Assembly: GCA_035610365.1 (NCBI GenBank) | Contig: CM069438.1 | Location: forward strand, 35,874,737 to 35,938,736 | Origin: Aquatica leii | Taxonomy: Eukaryota > Arthropoda > Insecta > Coleoptera > Lampyridae | Length of the DNA stretch: 64,000 bases | Direction of reading: 5' to 3' | Part shown: in pieces, positions 22,560-35,188 of the stretch | Numbering within the stretch: position 1 is the stretch's first letter | Layout of the letters: each line of letters starts with the position of its first letter | The notes under the pieces: generated by a model | What the model was told of the DNA's origin: nothing | The model's database searches: none | The model's input: only the letters and a program-made list of their open reading frames with translations | Position numbers and translations under genes: made by a program

Positions 22560-24470
22560 AGCGAAACGCCACATTCGAACAAGACAGACACAGAACATCC
22601 TCAAACGAGCAAGCTCTTTTGATAGAGCGTATTCACGACACCAGAAGACAATTAAATTTAACCACACAAAAACTTTTGCGGGTATATTTTTTGTTGTTCA
22701 GCAGTCTAGACCAGGGCATCTGGCACACTAAAGAAGATCACAATGGACAAGGCAACCAAGATGGCGGAAGTATCAACAAAAGTGCGAAAGAAGAAGTTCG
22801 ACAAACTAGGCGCATCCCAAATCCAACGGGAACAACATCCAATACCACCAAGACCGTCATCGGCTTCTCCATTAGACGAACTATTTACATCACCACTCTT
22901 CAAAAGAATGAACTTTGTTTTAGTCCCAAAGACTATTCCAAAAGAGAACATCGTCAGTGCTATTGAGACCAGTTAGAACGTTTCCAACGCATCTTAAATA
23001 AAAAATAAGCATCAAGAACAGCAAACATACTGAAGAAACCCAAAGCACCTAAATCCAACAAAAGCGGAGAATAGCAAAGAGCTGTACAATGGTTAAGTAA
23101 AAATAAAGAAATCACCGTCTATTCAGCCAATAAGAAGAATACCATAGTGATCATAGATACAGCGGATTACATTGCCAAAATAAACGCTCTCTTAGAAGAC
23201 ACTACCGACGAGAAGATCACAACAAACGCAAACAAAAGATTGGAAAAGGAAGTCTCAAATGCCATAAAAAAATCTTTGATACTAACAGAGGAAGCAGAAT
23301 CCGTTACCTCTACGGCTTTCCTAAGATCGACAAACCAGAAATATTTCTTCGATAGATAGTCATCGCAACACGATCAACCGCCCACAAGCTAGCAAAGTAC
23401 CTGTGCAACAGTTTCAAAAGTACATCAGAAAATCAGAACATCACGTTAAGAACTCATTTTACCGACAAGATACGGAGTATAAGGCTGCAATCTATCGTCA
23501 TTCTGGTAAGGTTTGATGTTATTTTCCTCTTTAGCAAAATTCTTAGAAATCAAGCTTTGGAACTTATTCATCAATACCTTGAAGAAGACGACGTAGATAG
23601 AACAATGACCGACCTGATACGCCTTTGCACGAAGTGTTCACATTCCACGGATCCCATAACAAACAAACGGACGCTGCAGCAATGGGACTCTAGTAATAGT
23701 AAACATCAATATAGAAGAGTTCGAAAAGTGAGCAGTGGCAACCAGCAATCTAAAACCAAAGTGCTGGTACCAAAATGAACGACGCCGTTGTAGAGTGGCC
23801 CCACGGCGAAGAAACCCTGGGCTAATTTATGCTGCACCCCAACAACCAGCATCCAAACATCCAGATCACCATAGAGGTGGAACACAACAAGAGCATACCA
23901 TTTTTAGATGTGCTCGTAACCAAGAATGCCGACAGGTCATTAGGTCACCGGGTGTACAAGAAACCAACATACACGGACAAGTGTCGAAACGCGCAATCAC
24001 ACCATCATCCGATGCAGAAACTATGATGGTTTCACACCTTGGAAAAGACCGAGGGGAAGATGGGAAAAGTGATATGTGAACCAGAATTTTTGGAAGAGGA
24101 ATTGAAATATTTACAAAGTGATCTACTAAAAAACGGATACCACAGGAGAGACTTTAAGATCCCGGAGTCTACAGAACAGAATACATATGACAGACCGGAA
24201 AAAAGATTAACACCAAGCTAAACAAACACATAGCAAACACAAAAAAAGCATAAAATCGGCGGTACCAGACCACAAAAATGCAATCAATTTTTAAAAATTA
24301 GGACACTTACCAGAATCAAACACTTTTGACCAAGAATATAGAAAGAAGCAAGTATTGCAAAAATTTTGAATAAATATAAACTCAAGCAACTATAAAAATT
24401 TGTTTTACCGCAACACGATAACGAACACGGAAACCAAACTTTGAAAGCAAAAGCAAGAACAATCAAAAAG
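22560..24470 (+). pseudogene. Penelope-like element, broken reverse transcriptase and GIY-YIG remnant
   Basis: Penelope-like elements encode a telomerase-related reverse transcriptase with a C-terminal GIY-YIG endonuclease. Here the N-terminal block is at about 22560-22690 (ILKRASSLLIERIHDTRRQL), followed by a segment around 22900-22975 (FVLVPKTIPKENIVSAIETS). The RT start (VIIDTADYIAKINALLEDTT) is at about 23150, and the late RT block (FLDVLVTKNADRSLGHRVYK) at about 23880-24010. The GIY-YIG part is largely deleted: after KIPESTEQN only a fragment with the word DRPEKRL remains near 24190. Several frameshifts split the reading, for example near 23380 and 23780. The copy is in tandem with the next one. 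Confidence 0.8.
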
Positions 24471-24552
24471 TTCTAACTAATGTCTCAGTTAACCATCAAA
24501 GCTTTAAAAAACCTTAACATTAAGAAGTTCAAACTACTGTCTCAGTTAACGA
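24471..24552 (+). repeat. Short direct repeat at a Penelope-like copy junction
   Basis: The words TGTCTCAGTTAACCATC and TGTCTCAGTTAACGATC occur about 58 bp apart, each after an AAGTTC(T/A)AACTA block. The pair lies exactly between two head-to-tail Penelope-like copies and may mark the junction. Confidence 0.5.
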
Positions 24553-26110
24553 TCCTAAGTAAAACACCACATTCAAACAAGACAGGCACAAAACATCATC
24601 AAACGAGCAAGTACAGCTCTTCTGAGAGAGCGTATTTACGACACCAAAACACAATTGGATTTAATCGCACAAAAACTCTTTCCAGTATATCTTTTGTTGG
24701 CCAGAACCAAGACATCTAGAACACACTGAACGGGATCACAATAGACAAAGCAACAAAGATGATGGAAACATCAACAGAAGTGCTGAAGAAAAAGTTCGAC
24801 AAGCTAGGTGCAGCTCAAACTCAGAGAGAACATCCAGTACCAACCAAGACCGTCATCAAAAACATAAACTTTGCTTTAGCCCCAAATTATTCTAAAAGAG
24901 AACATAGTCAGCGCTATTAAAACCTAGAACACTTCCAACGCACCTTAGAGAACAAATACTTAAGAAAGCTAAACCATCAAAATCCAACATAAGAGATCAA
25001 AAAGTCTTATAATTACTAAGAAAAAATAAAGAAATAACCGTCCTTCCAACAAGAGGAGTGCCGCAATAGTCATTTATACAGCGGACTACATCGTTAAAAT
25101 AAACGCTCTCTTAGAGGACGCTATCTACGAAAAGATTACAACCCTCTGCAGCAAAATTCTTATAGACCACGCTTTGGAATTCATTCATCAACACCTAGAA
25201 GAGGAAGACATCGATGAGACGACCTGATACGGCTCTGCACAAAGTCTACAATGTTCACATTCCATGGATTCTATTACAAACAAACATACGGCACAGCAAT
25301 GTCTGCCCTGTCCTCAGTAGTAGCAAACATCTACATGGAATAGTTCAAAACGCGAACACTGGCAATCAGCAATCTAAAACCAGTGCTAGTACCGATATGT
25401 AAAAGACACTTTTGCAGTGGGGCCTCACGGCGAAAAAATCCCTAAGCAATTTATGGTGCATCTCAGCAACCAGGAAACCAACACACACGGACACGTATAC
25501 CTAAACGTTTAATCACACTACCATTCGATGCAGAAACTATGAGTGTTCCATACTTTGGTAAAGATAACAAAAGTGATATATGAATTAGAATATTGAAAGA
25601 GTAAATGAAATATCTACATAAAAACGGATACCACAGGAGAGACTTCAAGATCCCGCAATCTACAGAATTCTTTGTTTCTGTAGAAAAGTATACATAGGTC
25701 AGACCGGAAGAAAGATCAACATCAAGGTTAACAAACACATAGAAGACAGAACAAGAAATAGCTTGAGATCGGCGATAGCGAAACAGCCCAGATCGCAGGG
25801 CATGCAATCGACTTTGACGGAACCAAGTCACACTTGTCAGAGTCTGACTTTTTGGCCAAAAATCTACAAGAAAGTGATATAGAACCAGAAGGCTAGCAAC
25901 AATTTCAATAAAGACAACGAAAGAAGAGTTTTTTTCCACCTGGAACATTTATTTGAAGACCGATAAACCGAAACATCACGAACTAGTGAAGAGGAACGAT
26001 GAATTAGTATAAATACTTGGAGCCAAGGGTAAACAAAACAAAATCTTCTAAAAAAGGTCACGACATGATGACCAAAACGTCACAAAACTAAACTTATTAG
26101 TGACTGTTAC
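24553..26110 (+). pseudogene. Penelope-like element, internally deleted copy
   Basis: The start repeats the N-terminal block of the previous copy (CACATTCAAACAAGACAGGC), and the central RT part is collapsed by a deletion near 25145. At 25650-25700 there is a GIY-YIG remnant, followed by SAIAKQ-like sequence and AGHAIDFDGTKSHLSESDFL near 25800. The 3' end at 25920-26090 closes with GHDMMTKTSQN. Stops and shifts occur throughout. This is the most complete 3' half of the cluster and defines the element's end. Confidence 0.8.
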
Positions 26111-26144
26111 CCGGAAACCAAACTTCAAGATTGAACGATTGCTG

Positions 26145-27090
26145 CAAAAGTCGCTAAAATAAACGCTCTTTTGGAGGACGCTATCTACGAAAAAATTACA
26201 AGAAAACAAAACAAAATATTGGAGAAGGAAGTCTTAACTGCCATCAAAATATCTTCAATACGAACTGCCGAGCAGAGAAAGCCACTACCATGGGGCAAAA
26301 GAATTGCTCACCTTAATGGTCTTCCTAAGATCCACAAACCATCCACAAGCTATCAAGATATCGGTGCAACAATCTACAGAGGTTCGTTGGAAAATCAGAA
26401 TATCACATTAAGGACTCGAGTATGAGACTGCAATCTACAAACACCTTGGCAAGCTTGTTATTTCTCTCTTCAACAAAATTACTACAGACCAAGCTTTGGA
26501 ACTCATCCCCCTCTCTCCCCAGTAGTAGCAAACATAGAACAGTTCGAAAAGAAAGCTCTGACGATCAGCAATCTGAAACCAGAATGCTGGTATCAATATG
26601 TGAAAGAAACCTTTGGAGTGTAGCCCCACGACGAACTTGTGATGCACCTCAACAACCTAGACTCAAACATGCAATTCACCATAAAATTGGAAAACAACGG
26701 GAGCATACTATTTCTAGATCTCTTTGTAACCAGGAAGGCCGACGGCTCATTGTGCCACCGGGTGTACACGAAACCAACACACACACACAGGAATCTAAAC
26801 GCACAATCACACCACCATCCGTTGCAGAAACTATGAGTGCTCCACACCTTGGTGGAAAGGGCAAAAGTGATATGTAAACCAGAACAGAACAGAAATGAAA
26901 TATCTAGAAAGTGCTCTATTAAAAAATAATACCGGAAGAAAAATTAACACTAGGCTGAATGAACACTTACAGCAGACAACAAAGAATAGCATGAGATCGG
27001 TGGTAGCGGAACATTCCCAGACAATACGGCATGCAATTGGCTTTAATGGAAGCAAGACAGTTTGTTAGAATCAGACACATTTGACCAATG
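26145..27090 (+). pseudogene. Penelope-like element, third tandem copy
   Basis: An RT fragment at 26145-26430 (EKITRKQNKILEKEV, then LNGLPKIHKP) is followed by a late RT block at 26639-26836 (FTIKLENNGSILFLDLFVT, HRVYTKPTHTHRNLNAQ, SHHHPLQK). A GIY-YIG tail is reduced to a fragment near 26930-27040 with an RSVVAEHSQT-like reading. Large deletions remove the RT core, and no continuous frame exists. Confidence 0.78.
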
Positions 27091-27540
27091 CTATGCAGCA
27101 ATTTCAAATCACTTAAAATAATTATTCCATTTAGAATTTTTTTTATTTCTTTGTTTTTAGGTAAACACTGATTTTATTTACCCTTGTGTACCTCAACCGT
27201 TTCAACAAAAAATGAGTACCAAAGTAAATAAAATTTATTTATAAATCTTTTTACAGCAATAATTTTTTGAATTTTTTTAAATTCATCAATCAAAAAACAA
27301 ATGCGTGTCAAATGTGTTTGCTATAAAAACAATAAAATGATAATAAAATACAAAAAAAGGATTAATTTTATAAAGACGAATTAAAAAAAAACAAAGGTAG
27401 CTCAAAAATAACAAAATTCCCAAAGCACTCTAAAAATTTCCCAGTTCAATTAGTAATAATTTTTGGTTTCGGGTAATAATAGTTATAAAAAGATTGATAC
27501 AAAAGATGTAATGGAAAATCATCTTTTTTTAAATAACCAG
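27091..27540 (+). repeat. Repeat K, partial copy 2
   Basis: Positions 27095-27235 match 22310-22460, and 27240-27540 match 28270-28500 (GATAATAAAAT, CAAAGCACTCTAAAAATT, TTGATACAAAAG). It follows the third Penelope-like copy without a gap. Confidence 0.55.
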
Positions 27541-28019
27541 CAGACTTCTAGAACCAAAAAAATCGTCTAGTTCGTGTTCCCCCACATGCGCGCTCTAGAG
27601 GGGGCTTAGAGTGAAGCGTATTTTTTAATTATGAATTATGTCCTGTTGTACGTGCAAAGATGTTACTATGTGTCAGTTGAGTTTTTTTAAAAGGACCTGA
27701 AGAGGTCTGCGGAGTGCTCGGTCCACCCAGACCCCCTTGTAGTTACGCAGGTATTCCCCCATTTCGATGCCAAATCGACTTATTCTGCTTTTGACATTTG
27801 TTTTTTCGTTCCAGTAAAATTTAGAAATCTTTTAGAATCAACAAGAAAAAAAAGAAACAAAAGAAAATGCACTTAGAGAAATTCAAATATAAGCTCAAAA
27901 AGCTGCAAATATACTAACAATCTTTAAAAAATCAAAACATTAGTTTCTCTTTAAGTTTGTTGAGGCTCAAAAAGATAATTTTCAAACAAGATTCAGTTAA
28001 CGAACTGAACTTTAGATGA
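27541..28019. other. Unassigned stretch between K repeats
   Basis: A short less AT-rich part at about 27580-27760 contains GCGCGCTCTAGAGGGGGCTT-type sequence. I see no gene or recognised repeat. Confidence 0.3.
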
Positions 28020-28520
28020 TGTCGTCTGGAGCTTATCGAAACTAACAATGAGGACACCACAAACAACAAAACAAATTGCTTTTTTGGAATAGATCTAAGT
28101 ACTTACACAGAAATGTAACATTAGTTTAAGAGTAATTTCAATAGTTCAATTCTATTTACAAAAGTTTTGGATTACTTTTTTTTAAATTTTTGTGTGAACT
28201 ACTAACTACAAAAATTCGTTTTGAACATTCAATTTTCTTAACGCTTGTTTTTTTAATTTTTTAAAATTTGTTATTTTAGAAACAAATGCCTGTTAAATGT
28301 GCTTTTTATAAAAACTACAACATGATAATAAAATTTAAAAAAAATTATTAGTTTTATAAATCCAAATTACAAAAAACAAAGGAGGCTTCAAAACAACAAA
28401 ATTTTCAAAGCACTCTAAAAATTATCTCAGCCGAGTTAGTAACAATTTTTGTTTTCGGTTATTGTTTTGTTATTTGTTTTTGATACAAAAGTTGTAGTTG
28501 GCAAAAACAATGGCAATAAA
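28020..28520 (+). repeat. Repeat K, longest copy
   Basis: This copy contains both halves that are split between 22190-22500 and 27091-27540, so it gives the order of the repeat. It has no coding potential. Confidence 0.55.
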
Positions 28521-30571
28521 AAACAATGAGTAAAGCATATGGTTTAAATGTTCCAGGCTGATAAGATTAAACAATAATAGGTGTTTATCTCGATATAAAA
28601 AAAATTATAAAGTATTTTTTATGACATACATTTTAAAAAGTTTGTTTTCAAAATTACTTTTGTTGCATGACTAAATTAATGAAAAAACACTGAAAAGTGA
28701 GGTTACGCTCGACAATGAAAAATAAAGTAGTTACTCGGATGGCGCATAGATGGCGAATGTTTGCATAAAGAATTTAGCGGTTTGGGGTCGAAGAAGAGAA
28801 TTAACCGTTTATGTTTCGTTTTCGGGGTTTTTCAAATTAAAAATTTACAGAAGGGAATTCCGCTCGGCGGGCATTTTTTCGGAATTATAAATTCACGAGC
28901 CCGCTATAATACGTATGGAAGAGCCGCAAGAAATGCCGACCGAAAATAATGAACCGCCGCTCATCTTTAGGGAGGAAATTACATATTACTTCGTTTTCCG
29001 TTTCCTCAGTGTTTTCTTATTTCGTTGAAAATGAAAGCATCTCTTGTTTGGACTATAAAATGAGACGATATTTTGTTTAGAGAAAAGGCTAATGTGACTC
29101 TTTTCATAATACAACCCTATTTAAAGAACAATATTGTAATATTACCTTGACAACTTGGATGGCTCCTAATAAATTTCACTAAAATACACTAACGACACTT
29201 CCTTATTGTCGCAACGCCACAAATAAACTAAATGGATTATTACGTTTAATAGAGTATTATCATTAAATATTACTGTGAATCACGGTAATCACGACACAAA
29301 GAAAACAATTATGTAAGAAGTAGCTTCGCTTGAATAAACAACGCAAGGTGTACAGCCTGTTTTTGATAAATACCTTCAGACTCGTAATCTCCCAAGCAGA
29401 AATAATAAAATTACGAGTTAAAAAAAAACGTTATGGGCGAATGTACCTACAGACGTTTCGTCAATAATCTTTATGAGAAAAAAAAGACCAACGGAAATCA
29501 AAAGAAAAATATCTTTCTTAAAGGAAAAATTTCCTAGAGCGATATTGGTATTCAATCAAATCTCTAAATAAAATAAGGAACGCTATCAGAAACAAACAAG
29601 CGGGGTCTTTATTTATTTCCAATATAAAATTCAAATACGCCCTCGCAGAGGTCCAGGTATCTAAACTAAGAAATCGGAAGAGATTGCACCAAGTATAAAA
29701 GGAGATTCCAATTCTCCTGAAACTCTCATATACCGGAAATAAAGGGGAATTCTAAATTGTTTGTCCTCTAGTAGAAGTGGTCGTACGACTTTCCCTTGTA
29801 AATTGCACACGTATGAAAACTGCGGTCCTTTGTTTGGTTTTTATATTGATTACTCACGAACACCACTACAAATGCTTTCTTTTTTTGGTCGCCGTTATGT
29901 TATACGATTATATTTTGTGTGCTCGAATAACAATTTCATAAAAATAATGTTGCTACTAAGGTTACGCATTTTTATTTATAAACAATTCTTATTTTTTATC
30001 TCAATCTTTTTGTCAAACTTTTCCGCGTCCTGAGGCTCCTACCGTCAGACTTTGCGATACATTGATTGAGATTTGTCTAAACTATCGATTAAATTTGTTT
30101 TTAAAAAGAATTCTTAGAAAAAGATTAACGCATCTAATTTTATCTCTATGGTAACAATAATCGAAATAATTACAGTTCTATTAATATCTTAGTTGGCCAC
30201 GAGACTTCTAAGATTTCCACCATGATTTAGGTTAATAATCAGTCTTAAGTGTTTTTTTACGTAAATATCATTAGTTTTTGCTATTTATTAGACAAATTTA
30301 CGATTCTAAATTAGTTCATTGTTAAACAGTAAATCAATACATTTTGGTCCTTCGAGCCGGATAAAATCAGCTGTAATATAATTACTGTCAGTAAATAATC
30401 TTTGCTTGTTAAAGACGAGTATTATTAATTGACCACTCCGTTAGTACCTTTTCTTGCTGAAATTTCGACTCTTTCTAAACTGACATTGCAGTGAATGTCG
30501 CTTTTATTTGTGCACTCGACAAAAGCCTTAAACTTTAAGTGTATCGATGAATATCCTACACTTTTATCATT
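28521..30571. other. Mostly unique non-coding stretch with a less AT-rich island
   Basis: The island at about 28690-29030 (GGGAATTCCGCTCGGCGGGC and on) contains a 37-codon plus-strand frame from the ATG at 28915 (MEEPQEMPTENNEPPLIFRE) with no recognised family. It could be an exon, a control element or nothing. The rest, including the open frame at 29761-30033, looks non-coding. Confidence 0.3.
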
Positions 30572-31972
30572 TGTTACGTACATAAATTTCAATAATGCAG
30601 TACCCTGTATATTGGTTTAATTAAAAATTACTTTTATATTTCTCGACGCCATCTATCGGATTCGTTGGTCACTTTGTATTGAGTAAGCGATATCCGGCGA
30701 GGACCGGCATTTTGACTGGCACATCGTACAGGTGTTAATCTATGTCTGCGTGAGTGAAAGTTTCGTTTTCTAAAATCATCCACGTGTTGGGACACGATGG
30801 AAATTGGAAGTTTTCTTAAATAACTAATTTATTCACGCAGAGTAAGTGGGTTTTGTTTCTTTCTTTAATTAAAGGTAATTTTTATGTCTTTTTGGTTAGC
30901 GCCATGTGCTACCTCCTAACTAGGGGCATTCTGGTTATAATTTAAAGCCCACCAGGGAAAGTTGTGATTTCGTTGCGATCGTGGGGTATTCGTATCGTCA
31001 CCGGCCATTCTTACCACCATCCGGCCCATGAATTCTAGTCGATACCGAAAGACGAGAGATAACCCTCGACGAATATTGTGTTGGAACGATTCTAAATATT
31101 TATAAGGCCTACTGTTGGAATTAATTAAATCACAGAAAAGGGTATAACAGCATCCGACTTTCGGGTTGTGTTATGTGTGTACTTTAAAATTTAAGTAATG
31201 ATTTTGTAGATGTGGATTTCGTGAGATATTAGGTTGACACGATTTGCGATTCAAATTGCTTACAGGATTACGTGTCGGGGAAAGTACTTTCTTCACACCA
31301 GTGGAGGTTCCTGTGTTTGTGGTAAGTGTTTTATGTCTTTTATTTCGTCGTCAACAAGGTTACTCACGAAACTTTCGCTAATAGTAATTCCGTACTGATT
31401 AACGTAATTGTAGTACCATTTAGTTAGTAAATTTGCTTATGCTACGTATGCTGTGTCCTACCCTTAATTATTGTGATAATTTAATGTTAATGCCATACTT
31501 ATTATCATTGTTTTATTGTCAGTAATGCCATATTACTAATTATGTAAACGATATTTACTACGAACTATTCTTCGCTATCTATTTCACTGTAGTTTACTTA
31601 TGTACTGTGTGTTGCCGATACTACTGGCATTTCTGTAATGAGAATTCTTATATTCTGTGATAATCATCAGCGATTCTAGATTAAAGTTGTTATTGTGGTT
31701 ATTTGTTCTTTTATGACCACATACCTGTCTCTTTGAATCGTCGTTATCTAATAACAGACGCTGGCTACTCGAACAGCCGAGTAGAAGGATTACGAACCTA
31801 ACATCGTGTTACAAGTTTATACCGTTCTGTCCTGAGCAAGATAGAGAATTACTTTGGGATAAGCTCTGGCGCCCTGGAACACCTTTTATATATTTCTTGG
31901 AAACCTACCCCTCTCACCGACTATTGCGAGTTGGCCGTGCAGGTTCGTAAAACCAAAAAAAAGCTTGTAACA
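30572..31972 (+). mobile_element. Solo LTR with 4-bp target duplication
   Basis: The LTR starts TGTTACGTAC and ends CTTGTAACA, and is flanked by CATT at 30568-30571 and 31973-31976. It aligns with 1979-3134 and, inverted, with 43694-44838, and is about 250 bp longer than those two. Internal landmarks are TACCCTGTATATTG near the start, GGTTGACACGATTTGC, the mini-exon-like cassette 31266-31321, GTGTTGCCGATACT and GAGTTGGCCGTGCAGGTTCG. No internal region or second LTR is adjacent, so recombination between two LTRs is the likely origin. Confidence 0.85.
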
Positions 31973-32139
31973 CATTAAAATTCAAATAATGGATAATTTC
32001 GTCTAGAGTACGTTAAAAATTGTTCGCTTTATATTTAGGTATTTAGGTATTCGGATCCACTCGTAGTACACCTATGAGCCACATGCTAACACCTTATCAA
32101 ATTCTGTTGAATTTTCCTTGGCAAGTTTCTTGGGATTAC

Positions 32140-35060
32140 CACGCAATCTTTGTATTTTGTTGTTTTGGGGATATGTATGTAGCCTATGGAGTCCACATCG
32201 TAATCATAAGGGACGAAGGTATTTATTACTTAACTTATGTCGTGAGCCTTGTACGTGCTACTTTTTTTGTAACGTTGTCACGCACAAATTGAGGTGAAAA
32301 AAAGATTTTATAGATATTTGATTTAACGTTTGGCTAGCTTCCTTCGCAGATGGTCGTAAGTCGAATTGTCAGTAACCAAAATTCTTCGGTTTAGCTGCGC
32401 CTTAGCGCCACCTTTTCTTTCGTGTAGTAATTCGTATAGGGACACGAACGTATGGGCTAGAGAAAAGCATTTATCTCAGACCCGCAATCGTCTAATGTAC
32501 GTAAAGCAATAAAACAATCGACTTATCATAGACAGAAAGTTTTGTTTCCATATCGAAACTGCGCAATTGATCTTAAAGAAGAAGAAGAGAAAGAAAAGAA
32601 TCAAGGTAAAGTTTTAATTACAGTGTAGTTGTTGGCACACATGATGGTTAGCAAACTGAATTTTGATACATGACACACTGACACACTATAGCACGCCGTC
32701 GTTTTAAGGAATTATTATCTACCACCATGGTGAAAACCTTGTATTTCGATGGAAATATTGGAGGTATAAACAGGAGCTACAATAAGCAAGAAATAGTTTT
32801 CGAATCGCAACTACGTGTAAAATACGCAGGTACTAACCTACATTGCAATCTCCGAGCAAGTGACTCGAAAATAGATTTTCTTCGCTCTTTTTTACTCTCA
32901 AATGCGATGCATGATAAAAAGATTCACTAAAAGAACAATATCTATAAGACAAATGTCGATGAATGAAGATAAATTGTATCCCTTACCGATCATTTTGCGT
33001 TCTTCTTTCTTCTTCTTTGATCCTTAGTTGGCGTTTACGAAACTTTTCCATGCCTGACGGTCCATGGTTGTGGTCCTAGCCTCTTCGAGGTTTAGCCGAC
33101 GATTCCTCACATCTCCTTCGACCTGCTTAATCCCGGTTTTCTTTGGTGCTGTTCGTTGTGCTCTCTAGTAGGTGGGTCAATTTCGCCAAAGGACTTTGTG
33201 TGGCAGGCGGCTGTCATCCATTCGGCATACATGTCCAAACCATCGTAATCGCCTTTGCTGGATCTGTTTCTCGATCGTCGGCTGTTTGCTACATCGACGT
33301 CAAATATCCTCGTTTCGGATGCGGTCGCGAAGCGAGACTCGTAAGATTAGACGTAAGCATTGCATTTGGAATACATCAAGTTTCTCTAGATACAACTTTA
33401 GCATTGTCCAAGTTTCTGATGCATAGAAAAGAAATTAAGGTCCAGAAGAGGCGGATCTTGGTCTTGGTGGTGATGTTTTGTTTGCTTCCACAGACACTAC
33501 TTCAGTTAAGCAAAGGCTGCAAAAGATTGACCAATTCGCGCGTGGATCTCTGCTGTGGACGCCACTTTCTTCTCTTGTATTATCGTCCGCAGGTACTTGA
33601 ATTCTTGAACTTGTTCTATTTGGACGCCATCGAGTTTCACTATGGCAGGTGATACATCCGTTGTCAGCACCTTCGTCTTCTCTGTGTTGATCTTAAGGCC
33701 GTACATCTGAGCAGTGCAGGCAATATCGTAGAGAGTGTTCGTTGCCTCAGCTTCATCGTCAGCTAATACGGCGCTGTCGTTGGCGAACATCGAGTCTGTC
33801 AGGAAGTGGTCTTTGTCGAGCTGGACGCCACGTTTGTCTTTAAATACTTTCCTCATTATTGCGTCTACCACGATGTTGAAGAGTAGGGGCGAGACGATGT
33901 TACCCTGGCAGACCCCTGTTTGTATGTTAAACTGGTCGGACAGCTCATTTCGAATCCGCACTTGGCTAGTTGACCCATGATAACTTGCTTGGAGGAGACA
34001 TAAATTTGCGTTCTAACGCTAGTCACACGCAATGTACTTGAACCACAACTTCAAAATGATCGTATCCGGTGAGAAATCAAACTAAAGCTGCGCCGTCTGA
34101 CAGCTTAAGATTTAACTAACATTCGCCAGTCGTAAAAAGTCGCAAAACTGATTTTTAGTCGTTACAACGTAGAATTTTGCTTTATGCCATTTGTTTCAAC
34201 TGTATTCATTATAATAATATGTTTTATGAAATAACGTTAGATCATACTAAATTAAATTTCAGTTGTAAATTTTATATCATCTATAACCGTACGTATTGTT
34301 GTTGAGTACGTTGACGTGACACCCGTCAAATTTCTTCATTTGAACGCAGTCTTAACCAAAGGCAAAATATCATTAACCGTCGTACATAAGTTTATACACT
34401 ATGCATAGTTTCTGATTTAAATAAAATAAATAAGAGCAGTGGAAATCACTACGATTGACGAAGAAGTGTCGGTTTGGTAAGTTTCTGTACTCATATTTTA
34501 TTTTTTTTGCGTTGTCGATTGTCGTTTTAATTTGCGACTGCATAGTAGACGATATAGTTTGATCGAGTAAGATTTATATTTAAATTAAAATCATTCACTT
34601 ATAACATTTGCTAGCAATTGAATATAATTAGTTGTATGGTGAGTTTTCTAAACGAAAGGTTCTACATTGATATTATAGCTGTGATATTACTATATCAGTC
34701 GACAAATCTCATTTAAACAAAGTCTGTATTGGGTGATATTTACTTGTTTTGGCGCCCGTTTTTAATTTGGTGTAAGATTAGCACACCGAGACTTGCGATT
34801 TGATTGCTTGAGTTAGTCGCCAGCAATAAAGTTGCGAAAAAATTTTCGTAACACTTATTATTTTGATTTTAGCTTAAAGTGTTGCTTAAATCACATCGAC
34901 TAAATCTAGCCGAGGAGATTTAGCATTTCAGTATTTAAATTGCGTAATTTTTTGTCGTTTTTTATGTAATAATAAACTTTGAAACAAATAATTCGTCTTT
35001 GTGGACCTGCGTGGACCTTTTTAGTTACGAGTTCACGTACGAGGTTTTCATATTCTTTAG
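32140..35060 (+). repeat. Large tandem unit, copy 1, interrupted by a LINE
   Basis: The unit matches 35440-38170 in order. Shared blocks are GTGAAAAAAAGATTTTATAG, TTTGGCTAGCTTCCTTCGCA, GGAGCTACAATAA, a GTCGTTACAACGTAGAATTT block, the M2-type promoter and donor, GATTAGCACACCGA (this copy) and GTTGCGAAAAAATTTTCGTA. Its last part contains ATAATAAACTTTG, a possible poly(A) signal. An insertion at 33003-34004 splits it. No protein is encoded by the unit itself. Confidence 0.75.
33003..34004 (-). pseudogene. 5'-truncated non-LTR retrotransposon with 9-bp target duplication
   Basis: The minus strand carries the C-terminal half of a LINE reverse transcriptase. Motifs are GVCQGNIVSPLLFNIVVDA, FANDSAVLADDEAEA, YGLKINTEKTKVL and FKYLRTIIQEKK in one open frame (33961-33506), then frameshifted remnants down to a DRQAWKSF-like end. 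In active enzymes the FADD box binds catalytic metal; here it reads FAND, so catalysis is lost. The element end at 33003 is a GAA-rich tail. TTTGCGTTC flanks the insert at 32994-33002 and 34005-34013, and the sibling unit at 36770-36790 shows the site uninterrupted. I leave the clade (RTE-, I- or CR1-like) open. Confidence 0.88.
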
Positions 35061-35188
35061 GCTACCACCAGTACAAAAAATAATGAAATCTCGTCGATGT
35101 CGTACTAACACCTAATCAAATTCACAGTAGCATTTTGCTTTGTATTTAAGTATTTATTATCAATTGATGTTTTGTCTTTGTATAATTG

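Noticed and set aside
25463-25948. A 161-codon minus-strand open frame
   Set aside because: It is antisense to a Penelope-like copy whose plus strand has family motifs. Its composition is that of a shadow frame.
33143-33652. A 169-codon plus-strand open frame
   Set aside because: It is antisense to the LINE reverse transcriptase, which has clear RT motifs on the minus strand.
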